Of a stretch of DNA of 64,000 bases, positions 52,734 to 61,794 are shown in pieces. Source of the DNA: Agrobacterium cavarae (GTDB lineage Bacteria > Pseudomonadota > Alphaproteobacteria > Rhizobiales > Rhizobiaceae); assembly GCF_004310285.1 (NCBI RefSeq), contig NZ_SISF01000033.1:124001-188000 (forward strand), in the 5' to 3' direction. The notes beneath the pieces were generated by a model. That model was not told the DNA's origin. It searched no databases and saw only the letters and a list, made by a program, of their open reading frames with translations. A program made the position numbers and the translations under genes. Numbering within the stretch: the stretch's first letter is position 1; every line of letters begins with the position of its first letter.

Positions 52734-54521
52734 ATGATGTCTTTGAGTTTCTCGAACGACGCCAAAGCCGTTTTGGCTGCAATGAGTAAATCGCAAGCGA
52801 TTATCGAATTCGATATGACCGGCAAAATCCTGACGGCGAATGAGAATTTTTGCAAAGCGCTCGGCTATGAGCTGAGCGAAATCGTTGGCCAACACCACCG
52901 CATCTTCGTCGATCCGGCTGAAGCCGCCAGCGCAGATTACAGGCAATTCTGGAGCGAACTCAACGCCGGCAGGTTCGATCGCCGCCAATACAAACGGATC
53001 GCCAAAGGCGGAAAGGAAGTCTGGATCGAGGCATCCTACAATCCGGTGTCGCGCGGCGGCAAATTCTACAAGGTGGTCAAATTCGCAACCGACATCACCG
53101 AGCAGAAATTGAAGTCTGCCGAGGATGCAGGCAAGCTCGATGCTCTCTCCCGCTCGCAGGCCGTGATCGAGTTTACACCGACAGGCGAAATTCTGACAGC
53201 CAACCAGAACTTCCTGACGGTCCTCGGCTATCAGCTGGCCGAGATTAAGGGCAAACACCACTCCATGTTCTGCGACAAGGCCTATGTCGGCAGCAACGAC
53301 TACCAGAATTTCTGGGCGCGCCTATCGGAAGGAGAATTTGTCGCAGACGAGTTTCTGCGCATCGGCAAGGGTGGCAAAAAGGTGCACATCCAAGCGTCCT
53401 ATAATCCGATCTTGGACATGAACGGTAACGTCTTCAAGGTGGTCAAGTTTGCGACCGATGTCACGGCTCGCGTAGACAACGTGGACTTGCTTGCGGCAGC
53501 GCTCCAGAGCGTCGCAGAAGGCGATCTGACACAACAGCTTTCAACACCGTTCTTGCCGGCGCTTGAGAAACTCCGCACGGATTTCAACGTTGCGGCGTCA
53601 AAACTCTGCTCGGCAATGGAAGCGGTGTCGGAGAACGCAAGCGCCATAGCGGCCGCATCCCAGGAAATCCGATCTGCCTCTGACGATTTGTCCCGCCGGA
53701 CGGAACAGCAGGCCGCGTCCGTCGAAGAAACGGCGGCGGCTCTTGAGGAAATAACCACGACCGGTTCGGATTCCAGCCAGCGCGCGCAGGAAGCAGGACA
53801 GCTTGTTCGCAAGACGAAGGACAATGCCGAGCGCTCCGGTCTTGTGGTTCGCCAGGCCGTCGATGCAATGGGCAAGATTGAATCCTCTGCGTCCGAAATT
53901 GCCAATATTATTGGCGTCATCGATGAAATTGCCTTTCAAACCAACCTCCTGGCATTGAATGCCGGCGTTGAAGCGGCACGCGCCGGAGACGCAGGCAAGG
54001 GTTTTGCCGTTGTCGCGCAGGAAGTTCGTGAACTTGCGCAACGCTCGGCGAAGGCCGCCAAGGAAATCAAAGGTCTGATCAGCGCCTCGAATGGACACGT
54101 CAAGAGCGGCGTGGCTCTTGTCGGCGAAACAGGAAAGGTACTGGAGGAGATCGTCGGACAGGTCGTCCACGTCGATGCGAATGTTGTCGCGATCGTCGAG
54201 GCCTCAAGGGAACAGGCGACAGGGCTTAAGGAAATCAACACGGCCGTGAATACGATTGATCAGGGCACCCAGCAAAATGCTGCCATGGTCGAAGAAACAT
54301 CGGCTGCGGCCCATAGCCTTGCAAAAGAAGCGGAGGCGCTCTTCCAGCTGTTGTCTCAGTTCAAGATCGGCTCAAACGCACCCGCGCGCCGTTCGATGCC
54401 GGTGCCTGTATCAGTCGCTGCGCGTCCCGTGGCATCCCAGCCCCGGCAGATGGTGGCAAGGATATCAAATGCGTTTCAAGGCAATGCCGCGATCAAAACC
54501 GACAGTTGGGAGGAGTTCTGA
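52734..54521 (+). CDS. Soluble methyl-accepting chemotaxis protein with tandem PAS domains
   Basis: About 595 residues without a transmembrane segment. Two PAS domains lie at about 15-125 and 140-250, each with an IIEF/VIEF...GEILTANENF-type start, and are followed by the signalling coiled coil with the conserved tip (IDEIAFQTNLLALNAGVEAARAGDAGKGFAVVAQEVREL begins near residue 400). The C-terminus SWEEF fits the xWxxF CheR/CheB-docking pentapeptide. Cytoplasmic PAS receptors of this type sense redox or metabolic state (IcpA/Aer2-like). cheW overlaps its stop (TGATG). The exact start (52728, 52734 or 52737) is open. Confidence 0.93.
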   Translation: MMSLSFSNDAKAVLAAMSKSQAIIEFDMTGKILTANENFCKALGYELSEIVGQHHRIFVDPAEAASADYRQFWSELNAGRFDRRQYKRIAKGGKEVWIEASYNPVSRGGKFYKVVKFATDITEQKLKSAEDAGKLDALSRSQAVIEFTPTGEILTANQNFLTVLGYQLAEIKGKHHSMFCDKAYVGSNDYQNFWARLSEGEFVADEFLRIGKGGKKVHIQASYNPILDMNGNVFKVVKFATDVTARVDNVDLLAAALQSVAEGDLTQQLSTPFLPALEKLRTDFNVAASKLCSAMEAVSENASAIAAASQEIRSASDDLSRRTEQQAASVEETAAALEEITTTGSDSSQRAQEAGQLVRKTKDNAERSGLVVRQAVDAMGKIESSASEIANIIGVIDEIAFQTNLLALNAGVEAARAGDAGKGFAVVAQEVRELAQRSAKAAKEIKGLISASNGHVKSGVALVGETGKVLEEIVGQVVHVDANVVAIVEASREQATGLKEINTAVNTIDQGTQQNAAMVEETSAAAHSLAKEAEALFQLLSQFKIGSNAPARRSMPVPVSVAARPVASQPRQMVARISNAFQGNAAIKTDSWEEF

Positions 54522-54991
54522 TGTCCAACCTTTCGCAAAATATGAACGGTCTGACGACGCTCGATATCATCGCCTTCCAGCTTGGAGAGCAGACCTTCTG
54601 CATCGAAACAACCTCTGTTCGCGAGATCCGTGGATGGGCTGCTTCGACACCGCTACCGCATGCCTCGCCAGAGCTTCTTGGGATCATCAATCTGCGTGGG
54701 ATGGTCATTCCCACGATCGACCTGTCGCGCAAACTCGGCATGCGATCAGGCGAGACCACGGAGAGGAGCGCCATCGTCGTGGTGGAGGTGAGCGGCACGC
54801 CTTTGGGATTGGTGGTCGATCAGGTGACCGACATGCTGTCTGTCACCTCCGATCAATTGCAGCCGACACCGTCCGTTGCCAGTTCCTTCGATAGATCCTG
54901 GTGCGCAGGCATCATCACCCACATATCGGGCATGATCTGTTTTCTCGATCTCCAGGCCATGTTTGCATCAAGTGATGCGCTGGCAGCTTGA
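54521..54991 (+). CDS. cheW: Chemotaxis coupling protein CheW
   Basis: 156 residues, two SH3-like beta-barrels. Typical segments are IIAFQLGEQTFCIETTSVREIRGW, GIINLRGMVIPTIDLSRKLGM (the receptor-interacting NLRG motif) and GLVVDQVTDMLSV. It links receptors to the CheA kinase. The start codon overlaps the receptor's stop by one base (TGATG), so this CheW is probably dedicated to the soluble PAS receptor, outside the main che operon. Confidence 0.94.
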   Translation: MSNLSQNMNGLTTLDIIAFQLGEQTFCIETTSVREIRGWAASTPLPHASPELLGIINLRGMVIPTIDLSRKLGMRSGETTERSAIVVVEVSGTPLGLVVDQVTDMLSVTSDQLQPTPSVASSFDRSWCAGIITHISGMICFLDLQAMFASSDALAA

Positions 54992-55126
54992 CGCGTTACC
55001 GCAGGTGTCGAGGCAGAATGCCTTAACACGTGCGAAACGCATATTCGGCAATATACATAAACGTTGGGAGGATGCATTCCCATACGACCGGCATGATGCC
55101 ATTTCTCAGCGCGAGGCAGAAACGTC

Positions 55127-56659
55127 ATGCCGTCCATGCATCCAAACCGCGCCAAATGGGAGGCGATTGTCTGGCTCCTCGCATTTGCGCTCATCTATGG
55201 CACCGCCTTCCTCTTCGACGGCCACGAAGCTATCGACGCCCTGTTCGTCTCTCAAGAAGCCTACAATCTCGATGAGATATTCACCGCGTTGACGATAGCC
55301 GGCGGGCTTGGTCTGATTTACTCGGTGCTTCGCATCAAGGACATGCACCGAGAAATCCAACTGCGTGTAACGGCTGAGAAACATGTCGACTGGATTGCCT
55401 GCCATGATCCGCTGACGGAGTTGCCGAACAGGAGGTTGCTGGAGGTCGCCCTCTTAAAGCTTCTAACCCTCTCTCAAACGCAGCGAAGTGCGATCTTTAG
55501 TCTCGACCTGGACGGGTTCAAGAAGGTGAATGATCTTCTCGGCCACGAGCATGGAGACCAGGTGCTGAAGGTCGTGGCAAAACGGCTCTGTTCGATGTTC
55601 CCGGAAGACAATGTCTATCGGCTGGGTGGCGATGAATTTGTGGTGGTGGTCGAGAGAAAGGGCAATCAGGATCTGTCTGCCCTGGGAAAACGCATGGTTG
55701 TTGCGATCAGTAAACCCATCGCCATCAATGGCGCGACTGTTGAGATTGGTGCGAGCATTGGATTTGCTCGTATCCCGGAAGACAGCGCCTTCCCGGCAGA
55801 AGCCATCCAATACTCCGATTGCGCGATGTATGCGGCCAAGAAAATCGGCCGCAACATCGTCAAGGCCTTCGTGCCGGAGATGCAGGAAGAGTTGATCAAG
55901 AAAATTCAGATGGAAGCGGACCTGAAGCTTGCCATGAAGCTGGGAAAAATCCGCCCATACTATCAGCCGCTCGTTGATCTCAAGACACAGGAAATTGTCG
56001 GCTACGAGGCACTTGCCCGTTGGGAAAGAGAGCCTGGCAAATTCGTTTCCCCGTGCGAGTTCATCCCTTTGGCGGAAAACGCTGGACTGATTGTCGAACT
56101 GACCGACCAGTTATTCCGCATTGCCTGCCAGGATGCGTTATCATGGCCCCCTCACACCGTTCTGTCCTTCAATATCTCTCCAGTCCAGCTCAGCGACAGG
56201 CTGCTTGGACTGCGTCTCCTCAAGGTGCTTGGCGAGGTCGGTTTACCCGTGCATCGCCTGGAACTTGAGGTCACAGAGAGTGCTCTCATCAACGACGCCG
56301 AAACGGCGCGCGACGTTCTTGACGGTCTCGTCAAATCCGGCATCAAAATCGCTCTGGATGACTTTGGGACCGGCTATTCCAGTCTTTCTCAGCTATCAAA
56401 CTATCAGTTCAATAAAATCAAGATCGACAGAAAGTTTGTAGCAACATTCGAGGAAAGCGATCGGCAGGAAAAGGTCGTCCGGGCAATCATTGCGCTTGGG
56501 ATTGGGCTCGGGGTCAAAATCACCGCAGAGGGCATCGAAGACGCATCACAGCTCCGGCGGCTCCAAGACCTCGGATGCGATATCGGTCAAGGCTACCTCC
56601 TTGGAAAACCTTGCCCCATCGAGGAGACGCTGGCGGTCTCTGAACGACAAATCGCGTGA
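55127..56659 (+). CDS. GGDEF-EAL c-di-GMP signalling protein, membrane-anchored
   Basis: 510 residues. Two N-terminal hydrophobic helices (about 12-30 and 48-66) with a short loop, a linker helix, GGDEF (about 80-240; RLGGDEF intact) and EAL (about 255-500; GYEALARW, DDFGTGYSSL). The inhibitory RxxD position before GGDEF reads FPED, so no I-site. Both domains look catalytically competent. It lies 135 bp after cheW, and with the chemoreceptor may tie taxis to motility/adhesion decisions. Confidence 0.92.
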   Translation: MPSMHPNRAKWEAIVWLLAFALIYGTAFLFDGHEAIDALFVSQEAYNLDEIFTALTIAGGLGLIYSVLRIKDMHREIQLRVTAEKHVDWIACHDPLTELPNRRLLEVALLKLLTLSQTQRSAIFSLDLDGFKKVNDLLGHEHGDQVLKVVAKRLCSMFPEDNVYRLGGDEFVVVVERKGNQDLSALGKRMVVAISKPIAINGATVEIGASIGFARIPEDSAFPAEAIQYSDCAMYAAKKIGRNIVKAFVPEMQEELIKKIQMEADLKLAMKLGKIRPYYQPLVDLKTQEIVGYEALARWEREPGKFVSPCEFIPLAENAGLIVELTDQLFRIACQDALSWPPHTVLSFNISPVQLSDRLLGLRLLKVLGEVGLPVHRLELEVTESALINDAETARDVLDGLVKSGIKIALDDFGTGYSSLSQLSNYQFNKIKIDRKFVATFEESDRQEKVVRAIIALGIGLGVKITAEGIEDASQLRRLQDLGCDIGQGYLLGKPCPIEETLAVSERQIA

Positions 56660-56796
56660 GCCGATAAAGCATAGGATCAATCGGACGCACGGCGCCTTAG
56701 CCGACAACGCCAGGAACATAACCCTGTCGCGACCGTTTGAACGTCAGGCCGGTTGCAACAGTGACCTTGGCCGACCATCCATATAGGGAGGCTGTT

Positions 56797-56985
56797 ATGA
56801 GACTTTTCGAATGTGGAACATTGGTACCCGGTTGCGAATGGCACACCCGCGCCGATGAAGACGCCGAGGTTGTACGCCGCAGCGTCGAGCACATGCGCCA
56901 GGCCCATGGTGAAACCATCATCCGCGAAAACATGGTCGAAAACATCAAGGCCCGTATTCGCGATGAAAACCAGGTCGAAGCCTGA
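56797..56985 (+). CDS. DUF1059 domain-containing small protein
   Basis: 62 residues. The family pattern FECGTLVPGCEWHTRADEDAEVV is followed by a helix, EHMRQAHG, and a basic/acidic tail. The cysteine pair and CxWxxR-type motif are intact; the function of DUF1059 proteins is unknown. ATG 56797 has GGGAGG 5 nt upstream. A perfect hairpin (57010-57032) lies 25 bp downstream. Confidence 0.85.
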   Translation: MRLFECGTLVPGCEWHTRADEDAEVVRRSVEHMRQAHGETIIRENMVENIKARIRDENQVEA

Positions 56986-57009
56986 GCTTCGACGCGCCCA
57001 ATCACGTAT

Positions 57010-57032
57010 CACCCCGGACGTTGTCCGGGGTG
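57010..57032. repeat. Perfect hairpin between convergent genes
   Basis: CACCCCGGAC-GTT-GTCCGGGGTG: a 10-bp perfect stem with a 3-nt loop, between the DUF1059 gene and cca (convergent). No T-run on either side, so it is either an atypical terminator or a REP-type palindrome common in rhizobia. Confidence 0.6.
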
Positions 57033-57039
57033 GAATACA

Positions 57040-58302
57040 TCATGAGCGCTGCTGCAGTTTCGTCACCAGGCGTGTAAGCAACGTCTCACGGTCAGCCGCG
57101 AAGTTGCCATCCACCCACGCCGCTTCGAGTTCACCCAGAACCTCGCCCACCTGAGGGCCAGCAGGAAGACCGGCTGCCAGCACATCCGCACCGCTGAGTG
57201 GGAAAGAAGGCTTGTTGAACTTTTCGGCACGCGCAAGCAAGGTGGAAAGCTTGGCAATCTTCTGCATCGCGGCGTCCCCCGCAGACATGTCCGCTCTTGC
57301 AGAGGAAAGAGCAAGTTTCAGCCCCGTCTTCACGCCCTCGACGCCTTGTCGATAAAGGAGACGATCGAGTGCGGTCTCGGCGAGTGACGGATCGACTGCC
57401 GGGGCTTTCGCCCATTGATCGAGACGCGCCGCTTCGTTCTTGGACATGCGCAACCGGCTGGAAAGAACGGCGACCCGCTCTGCATCGGGCGGGATGATGG
57501 AGGCGAGCCGTAGCATCGGGTCGGGCTTCCAGCCCAGCGCCTGCTCGGTTGCGACCAAACCGTGGATCGAGTCGATGCCCCACTTCTCCGTCTCGGGGAG
57601 GATTTGCGCCAAAACGCCGGCTTGCCGCATCCAGAGCAGTGCCCGCGACGGGTCCTCGGCGCCAAGCAGCTTCTTCATTTCGCTCCAGACCCGTTCGGCC
57701 GATAGCGTCGAAAGCTTGTCCTTGGCGCGCGCACTCGCCCGCAGGCCATCCGCATCCGGGCGACCAGAACCATAATAGGCAAAGAAGCGGAAGAAGCGCA
57801 GGATGCGCAGATGATCTTCGGCAATCCGTGTTGCCGCATCGCCGATGAAGCGAACGGTCTTGGTTTCGATATCGGCAAGTCCACCGATCAGGTCGATGAC
57901 CTCGCCGGAGGCGTCGGCATAAAGCGCATTGATCGTCAGGTCGCGCCGTTCGGCGTCTTCTTTCCAGTCCGTACCGAAGGCGACCTCGGCGTGGCGCCCG
58001 TCGGTCGTCACATCGCGACGAAGCGTCGTCACCTCATAACCTTCACCATCCACAACCAGCGTCACGGTGCCGTGGTCGATACCCGTCGGCACCGCCTTTA
58101 TACCGGCATCTTTTGCCCGCTCCACAACATCCCGCGGCGGCAGCGTCGTCGCCATGTCGATATCGCCGACCGGCAGTCCCATAAGCGCGTTGCGCACAGC
58201 CCCACCCACCACGCGCGCCTCGCCGCCATCGGCGTTCAGAAGCGAAAAAATCCGCTGAAGGCCGGGTTTGGAAAACCAGCTCTGCCCGGCAATGCCGCTC
58301 AT
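57040..58302 (-). CDS. cca: CCA tRNA nucleotidyltransferase / poly(A) polymerase family
   Basis: 420 residues. The class II nucleotidyltransferase head has ARVVGGAVRNALMGLPVGDIDMATT (catalytic DxD), then the ERRDLTINALYAD motif and RIAEDHLRILRFFRFFAYYG of the neck. The C-terminal helical body matches bacterial CCA-adding enzymes. It adds or repairs the 3' CCA of tRNAs. ATG 58302 overlaps the upstream NUDIX stop by 4 bp. Last gene of a three-gene coupled operon (DUF1285-NUDIX-cca). Confidence 0.94.
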   Translation of the reverse strand: MSGIAGQSWFSKPGLQRIFSLLNADGGEARVVGGAVRNALMGLPVGDIDMATTLPPRDVVERAKDAGIKAVPTGIDHGTVTLVVDGEGYEVTTLRRDVTTDGRHAEVAFGTDWKEDAERRDLTINALYADASGEVIDLIGGLADIETKTVRFIGDAATRIAEDHLRILRFFRFFAYYGSGRPDADGLRASARAKDKLSTLSAERVWSEMKKLLGAEDPSRALLWMRQAGVLAQILPETEKWGIDSIHGLVATEQALGWKPDPMLRLASIIPPDAERVAVLSSRLRMSKNEAARLDQWAKAPAVDPSLAETALDRLLYRQGVEGVKTGLKLALSSARADMSAGDAAMQKIAKLSTLLARAEKFNKPSFPLSGADVLAAGLPAGPQVGEVLGELEAAWVDGNFAADRETLLTRLVTKLQQRS

Positions 58303-58946
58303 GAATAGAACCTCTCGTAAATGCTGCGCACGATGCCCGCCGTAATGCCCCAAATGTAGCGTTCGCCATAGGGCATTTCGTAGAAAAACCGCTCTCTCCC
58401 CTGAAACATCCGGCTGCCACGGCTGTGGTTGGCAGGGTTCATCAGAAAGGACAATGGTACCTCGAACACCTCATCCACCTCCGCCGGGTTCGGCGTCAGT
58501 GTAAATCCAGGCCTGACGACAGCCAGAACCGGCTTGATGCGAAACCCCGTGCCGGAAATATAATCGGGCATGCGCCCGACCGTTTCGACAAACCGGCGCG
58601 ACATGCCGATTTCTTCTTCCGTCTCGCGCAGTGCCGCCTCTTCCGGCGAGCGATCCTGCGCATCGATGCCGCCACCGGGAAAGGAGATCTGGCCGGAATG
58701 ATTGCGCAACGTCTTGGTCCGCTGGGTGAAGATCACCCTCGCCTCGTCGCCGTCATCGATGACCGGAACCAGCACCGCCGCATCCTTCAGCCGAATACCA
58801 TCGCCGGAAAGTCGCACACTCGGATTGAGAATATGATCGCCGATATCCCCCGCGTCGCGATCCTCCCGCTCGGCAACACCCTCGCCATCCTCCAGGACCC
58901 GCCGCCGGAAGTCGGCAGCGGAAAATGCCATCAGTTCAGCTCTCAT
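58299..58946 (-). CDS. NUDIX hydrolase, coenzyme A pyrophosphatase type
   Basis: 215 residues. The NUDIX box (GX5EX7REUXEEXGU) runs from GGGIDAQDRSPEEAALRETEE to EIGM. Immediately before it is the CoA-specific UPF0035 motif LRNHSGQISFPGG. Members cleave CoA or acyl-CoA to phosphopantetheine and ADP derivatives. Both ends overlap its neighbours by 4 bp (ATGA), indicating tight translational coupling. Confidence 0.92.
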   Translation of the reverse strand: MRAELMAFSAADFRRRVLEDGEGVAEREDRDAGDIGDHILNPSVRLSGDGIRLKDAAVLVPVIDDGDEARVIFTQRTKTLRNHSGQISFPGGGIDAQDRSPEEAALRETEEEIGMSRRFVETVGRMPDYISGTGFRIKPVLAVVRPGFTLTPNPAEVDEVFEVPLSFLMNPANHSRGSRMFQGRERFFYEMPYGERYIWGITAGIVRSIYERFYS

Positions 58947-59566
58947 CGGGCAAGCGCTTCCAGCTCATCCGCAGGCATGATCGGAAACACCTCTCCGCCG
59001 GAGCGCACGGAGAACATCGCCCGGCCGTCAATATCGATCGCCTCCCCGAGCTCCACCAGATCATACATCACCGCGCGCGACACCAAAGCCTCCAGCCGCC
59101 CACGCACGAGGATATAGGGTTTCAGCTCATTATTCTCGCCGTCTGTGGTGAAACGAAGGGGATGCTCAAGCCCGGCTTCGACCACATCACCAACATTTGT
59201 TCGGAAGGTCAAAAGCGGGGCGCCGTCCTTCTCGCCGACACTCATTTCGACGGCGATGAAAGGCGCATCGACGACCCGGATGCCGACTTTTTCCACCGGC
59301 GTGACGAGGTAGGTCTTGCCATCCTCATCCTTGCGCAAAACCGTTGAAAACAAACGCACAAGCGGTGCTCTGCCGATCGGCGTCCCCATATAGAACCATG
59401 TGCCATCGGCGCGGATTTCCATGTCGAGATCGCCACAGAAAGGCGGGTTCCATTTCTCCACGGGGGCCGGTCCCCGGGGCTTGTCACCCGTCTGCTCGCT
59501 GGCGCGGGAAATCAATGCCGCAAGCCCTGCCGCATCCGTCGCCGCATTAATCCTGTCATCTGCCAT
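58943..59566 (-). CDS. DUF1285 domain-containing protein
   Basis: 207 residues, soluble. The DUF1285 core begins PPFCGDLDMEIRADGTWFYMGTPIGR and continues LVRLFSTVLRKDEDGKTYLVTPVEKVGI; a double beta-rich domain of unknown function. ATG 59566 was chosen for AGGG 7 nt upstream. First gene of the operon with NUDIX and cca; it is divergent from moxR, 248 bp away. Confidence 0.9.
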   Translation of the reverse strand: MADDRINAATDAAGLAALISRASEQTGDKPRGPAPVEKWNPPFCGDLDMEIRADGTWFYMGTPIGRAPLVRLFSTVLRKDEDGKTYLVTPVEKVGIRVVDAPFIAVEMSVGEKDGAPLLTFRTNVGDVVEAGLEHPLRFTTDGENNELKPYILVRGRLEALVSRAVMYDLVELGEAIDIDGRAMFSVRSGGEVFPIMPADELEALAR

Positions 59567-59814
59567 ATTCGAGCCCTGCTTTGCCAATTATGCAATAAAG
59601 GAACATGGGTAACGAGATAGTCACTTAAAGGATGCTTGTCAGCGGTTTGCGTGGCAATAAGCTATAGGCAGCGCCAAATCCCTCCTGTATTCCAATAGGA
59701 AGGTTGAACGTCGGAGTTTGTCAGGGATAAGTGGAAACCGGTTATCCCGAAGAGACAAACGGCAACAAAGAATCGATTCTGGGACCGCTGCGGCGGGGTT
59801 TTGAGGAGAGCCAT

Positions 59815-60825
59815 ATGGGCGTGATGAACACCACCGAAACCCTCGACGAAAAGGCGATCGTCGCCGCTGCGGAAAAGGCGCTGGCCGATATTGCCGCTAT
59901 TCGCGGCGAAGTCTCCAAGGTCATTTTCGGTCAGGAAAAAGTGGTGCAGAACACGCTTCTCGCCATTCTCTCCGGCGGCCACGCGCTGCTCGTCGGCGTT
60001 CCGGGTCTGGCAAAGACCAAGCTCGTCACCACGCTCGGCACGGTGCTGGGGCTCGATGCCAACCGCATCCAGTTTACCCCCGACCTGATGCCCTCGGATA
60101 TTCTCGGCTCCGAAGTCATGGATCAGGACGAGAGCGGTCGTCGCTCCTTCCGCTTCATCAAGGGACCAATCTTCGGCCAGTTGCTGATGGCCGACGAGAT
60201 CAACCGTGCCAGCCCGCGCACCCAGTCGGCGCTGCTGCAGTCCATGCAGGAATATCACATCACGGTGGCCGGCCAGCGTTACGATCTGCCCAAGCCCTTC
60301 CATGTGCTGGCAACCCAGAACCCGTTGGAACAGGAAGGCACCTATCCGCTGCCCGAAGCGCAGCTCGACCGCTTCCTCCTCCAGGTGGATGTGGATTATC
60401 CGGAACTTGCCGCCGAACGTCAGATCCTTCTCGACACCACTGGAACGGCATCGGCCGAAGCACGCCGCATGATCGAGTCCGAGCGGCTGATCGAAATCCA
60501 GACCCTGATCCGCCAGATGCCTGTCAGCGACAAGGTGGTGGATGCGATCCTCTCGCTCGTCCGCTCGGCCCGCCCAGGCCAGGGCAACAAGCTGACCGAC
60601 AAGAACGTCGCATGGGGTCCAGGCCCGCGTGCCGGACAATCCCTGATGCTGACGGCCCGCGCCCGCGCGCTTTACGAAGGCCGCCTGGCGCCCTCGCTTG
60701 ATGATATCTATGCGCTGGCAGAGCCCGTGCTGGAACACCGCATGGCGCTGACCTTTGCCGCACGCGCCGAGGGAATGTCGGTACGTGACGTGATTGCCGG
60801 CCTCGTAGAGCACGCCAAGAACTAA
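59815..60825 (+). CDS. MoxR-family AAA+ ATPase
   Basis: 336 residues. Walker A GVPGLAKTKLVTTL (about 64-77), Walker B LLMADEINRASPRTQSALLQSMQE, sensor 1 VLATQNPLEQEGTYPLPEAQLDRF, and a C-terminal helical lid. MoxR proteins act as chaperones that mature partner complexes, usually with DUF58 and VWA proteins. ATG 59815 has GAGGAGA 5 nt upstream; upstream codons are not conserved. First gene of moxR-DUF58-DUF4159. Confidence 0.94.
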   Translation: MGVMNTTETLDEKAIVAAAEKALADIAAIRGEVSKVIFGQEKVVQNTLLAILSGGHALLVGVPGLAKTKLVTTLGTVLGLDANRIQFTPDLMPSDILGSEVMDQDESGRRSFRFIKGPIFGQLLMADEINRASPRTQSALLQSMQEYHITVAGQRYDLPKPFHVLATQNPLEQEGTYPLPEAQLDRFLLQVDVDYPELAAERQILLDTTGTASAEARRMIESERLIEIQTLIRQMPVSDKVVDAILSLVRSARPGQGNKLTDKNVAWGPGPRAGQSLMLTARARALYEGRLAPSLDDIYALAEPVLEHRMALTFAARAEGMSVRDVIAGLVEHAKN

Positions 60826-60873
60826 GCCGTCACCAAAGAAGACGACGGTCTTTAGAAACAGACAGGAGCGCAT

Positions 60874-61794
60874 GTGGCATCCATCGGCCAGATCGTAGAG
60901 CAGACATCGGGCAGCGACGTGCTGGCCCGTGCGCGCCAGCGCGCCGCTCTGGTGCCGGATTGCATGGTCGAAGCCAGGCGCATCGCCAATACCGTGACCG
61001 CCGGCTGGCACGGTCGCCGCAAGCGCGGCATCGGCGAAAACTTCTGGCAGTTCCGGCCCTATGCCGATGGTGAAAGCCTGTCGCGCATCGATTGGCGGCG
61101 TTCCGCCCGCGACGATCATACCTATGTGCGCGATCGCGAATGGGAAGCCGCTCACACGATCTGGCTTTGGGCGGATCTGTCGCCCTCTATGATGTATAAA
61201 TCGACGCTGGGAACCGTCTCCAAGGAAAGCCGCGCGCTCGTGCTGCTGCTGGCACTGGCGGAGATCCTCGCCCGTTCCGGTGAGCGCATCGGCTGCCCCG
61301 GCATCATGGAACCGGTCTCCGCCCGCAACGCCGCAGAACGGCTGGCCAATGCCATCATGCACGCACCCGCCACCACCGGCCTTCCCGATACCAGCATGAT
61401 CCGTGGCGCCAGCGACATCGTCCTGATCGGCGATTTTCTCGATGATGCGACCACGATCATGGAGCGGCTCTCGCCGCTGGCACGCCGTGGTCTTGGCGGT
61501 CACGTGGTGGAGATTGCCGATCCGGCGGAAGAGGTGTTCCCCTATAGCGGGCGCACGGAATTTTCAGATCCCGAAACCGGCGAGAAGCTGACCTCGGGAC
61601 GTGCCGAAACCATCCGGGAGGACTACACCCGCGCCTACTTCGCCCGTCGTGAGGCGCTTTCCTCGTCGCTGCGCCGGCTTGGCTGGAACTTCATCTTCCA
61701 CCGCACCGACCATCTGGCATCCGAAGCGCTGGTCGCCATGCACATGTATCTCTCCGGCTCACCAGCTGGCGGGCGAAACGGAGACCGCCCATGA
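60874..61794 (+). CDS. DUF58 domain-containing protein
   Basis: 306 residues. The DUF58 signature is visible at about 55-85 (FRPYADGESLSRIDWRRSARDDHTYVRDREWE), followed by a VWA-like strand with LWADLSPSM and later GDFLDDATTIMERL. No transmembrane segment. It usually partners MoxR. GTG start with AGGAG 5 nt upstream; its stop overlaps the next start by 4 bp (ATGA). Confidence 0.92.
   Translation: MASIGQIVEQTSGSDVLARARQRAALVPDCMVEARRIANTVTAGWHGRRKRGIGENFWQFRPYADGESLSRIDWRRSARDDHTYVRDREWEAAHTIWLWADLSPSMMYKSTLGTVSKESRALVLLLALAEILARSGERIGCPGIMEPVSARNAAERLANAIMHAPATTGLPDTSMIRGASDIVLIGDFLDDATTIMERLSPLARRGLGGHVVEIADPAEEVFPYSGRTEFSDPETGEKLTSGRAETIREDYTRAYFARREALSSSLRRLGWNFIFHRTDHLASEALVAMHMYLSGSPAGGRNGDRP

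Noticed and set aside
59662..61503. A 613-codon minus-strand frame opposite moxR and DUF58.
   Set aside because: Antisense to two clearly conserved genes and rich in Gly/His/Arg; no recognisable domain.
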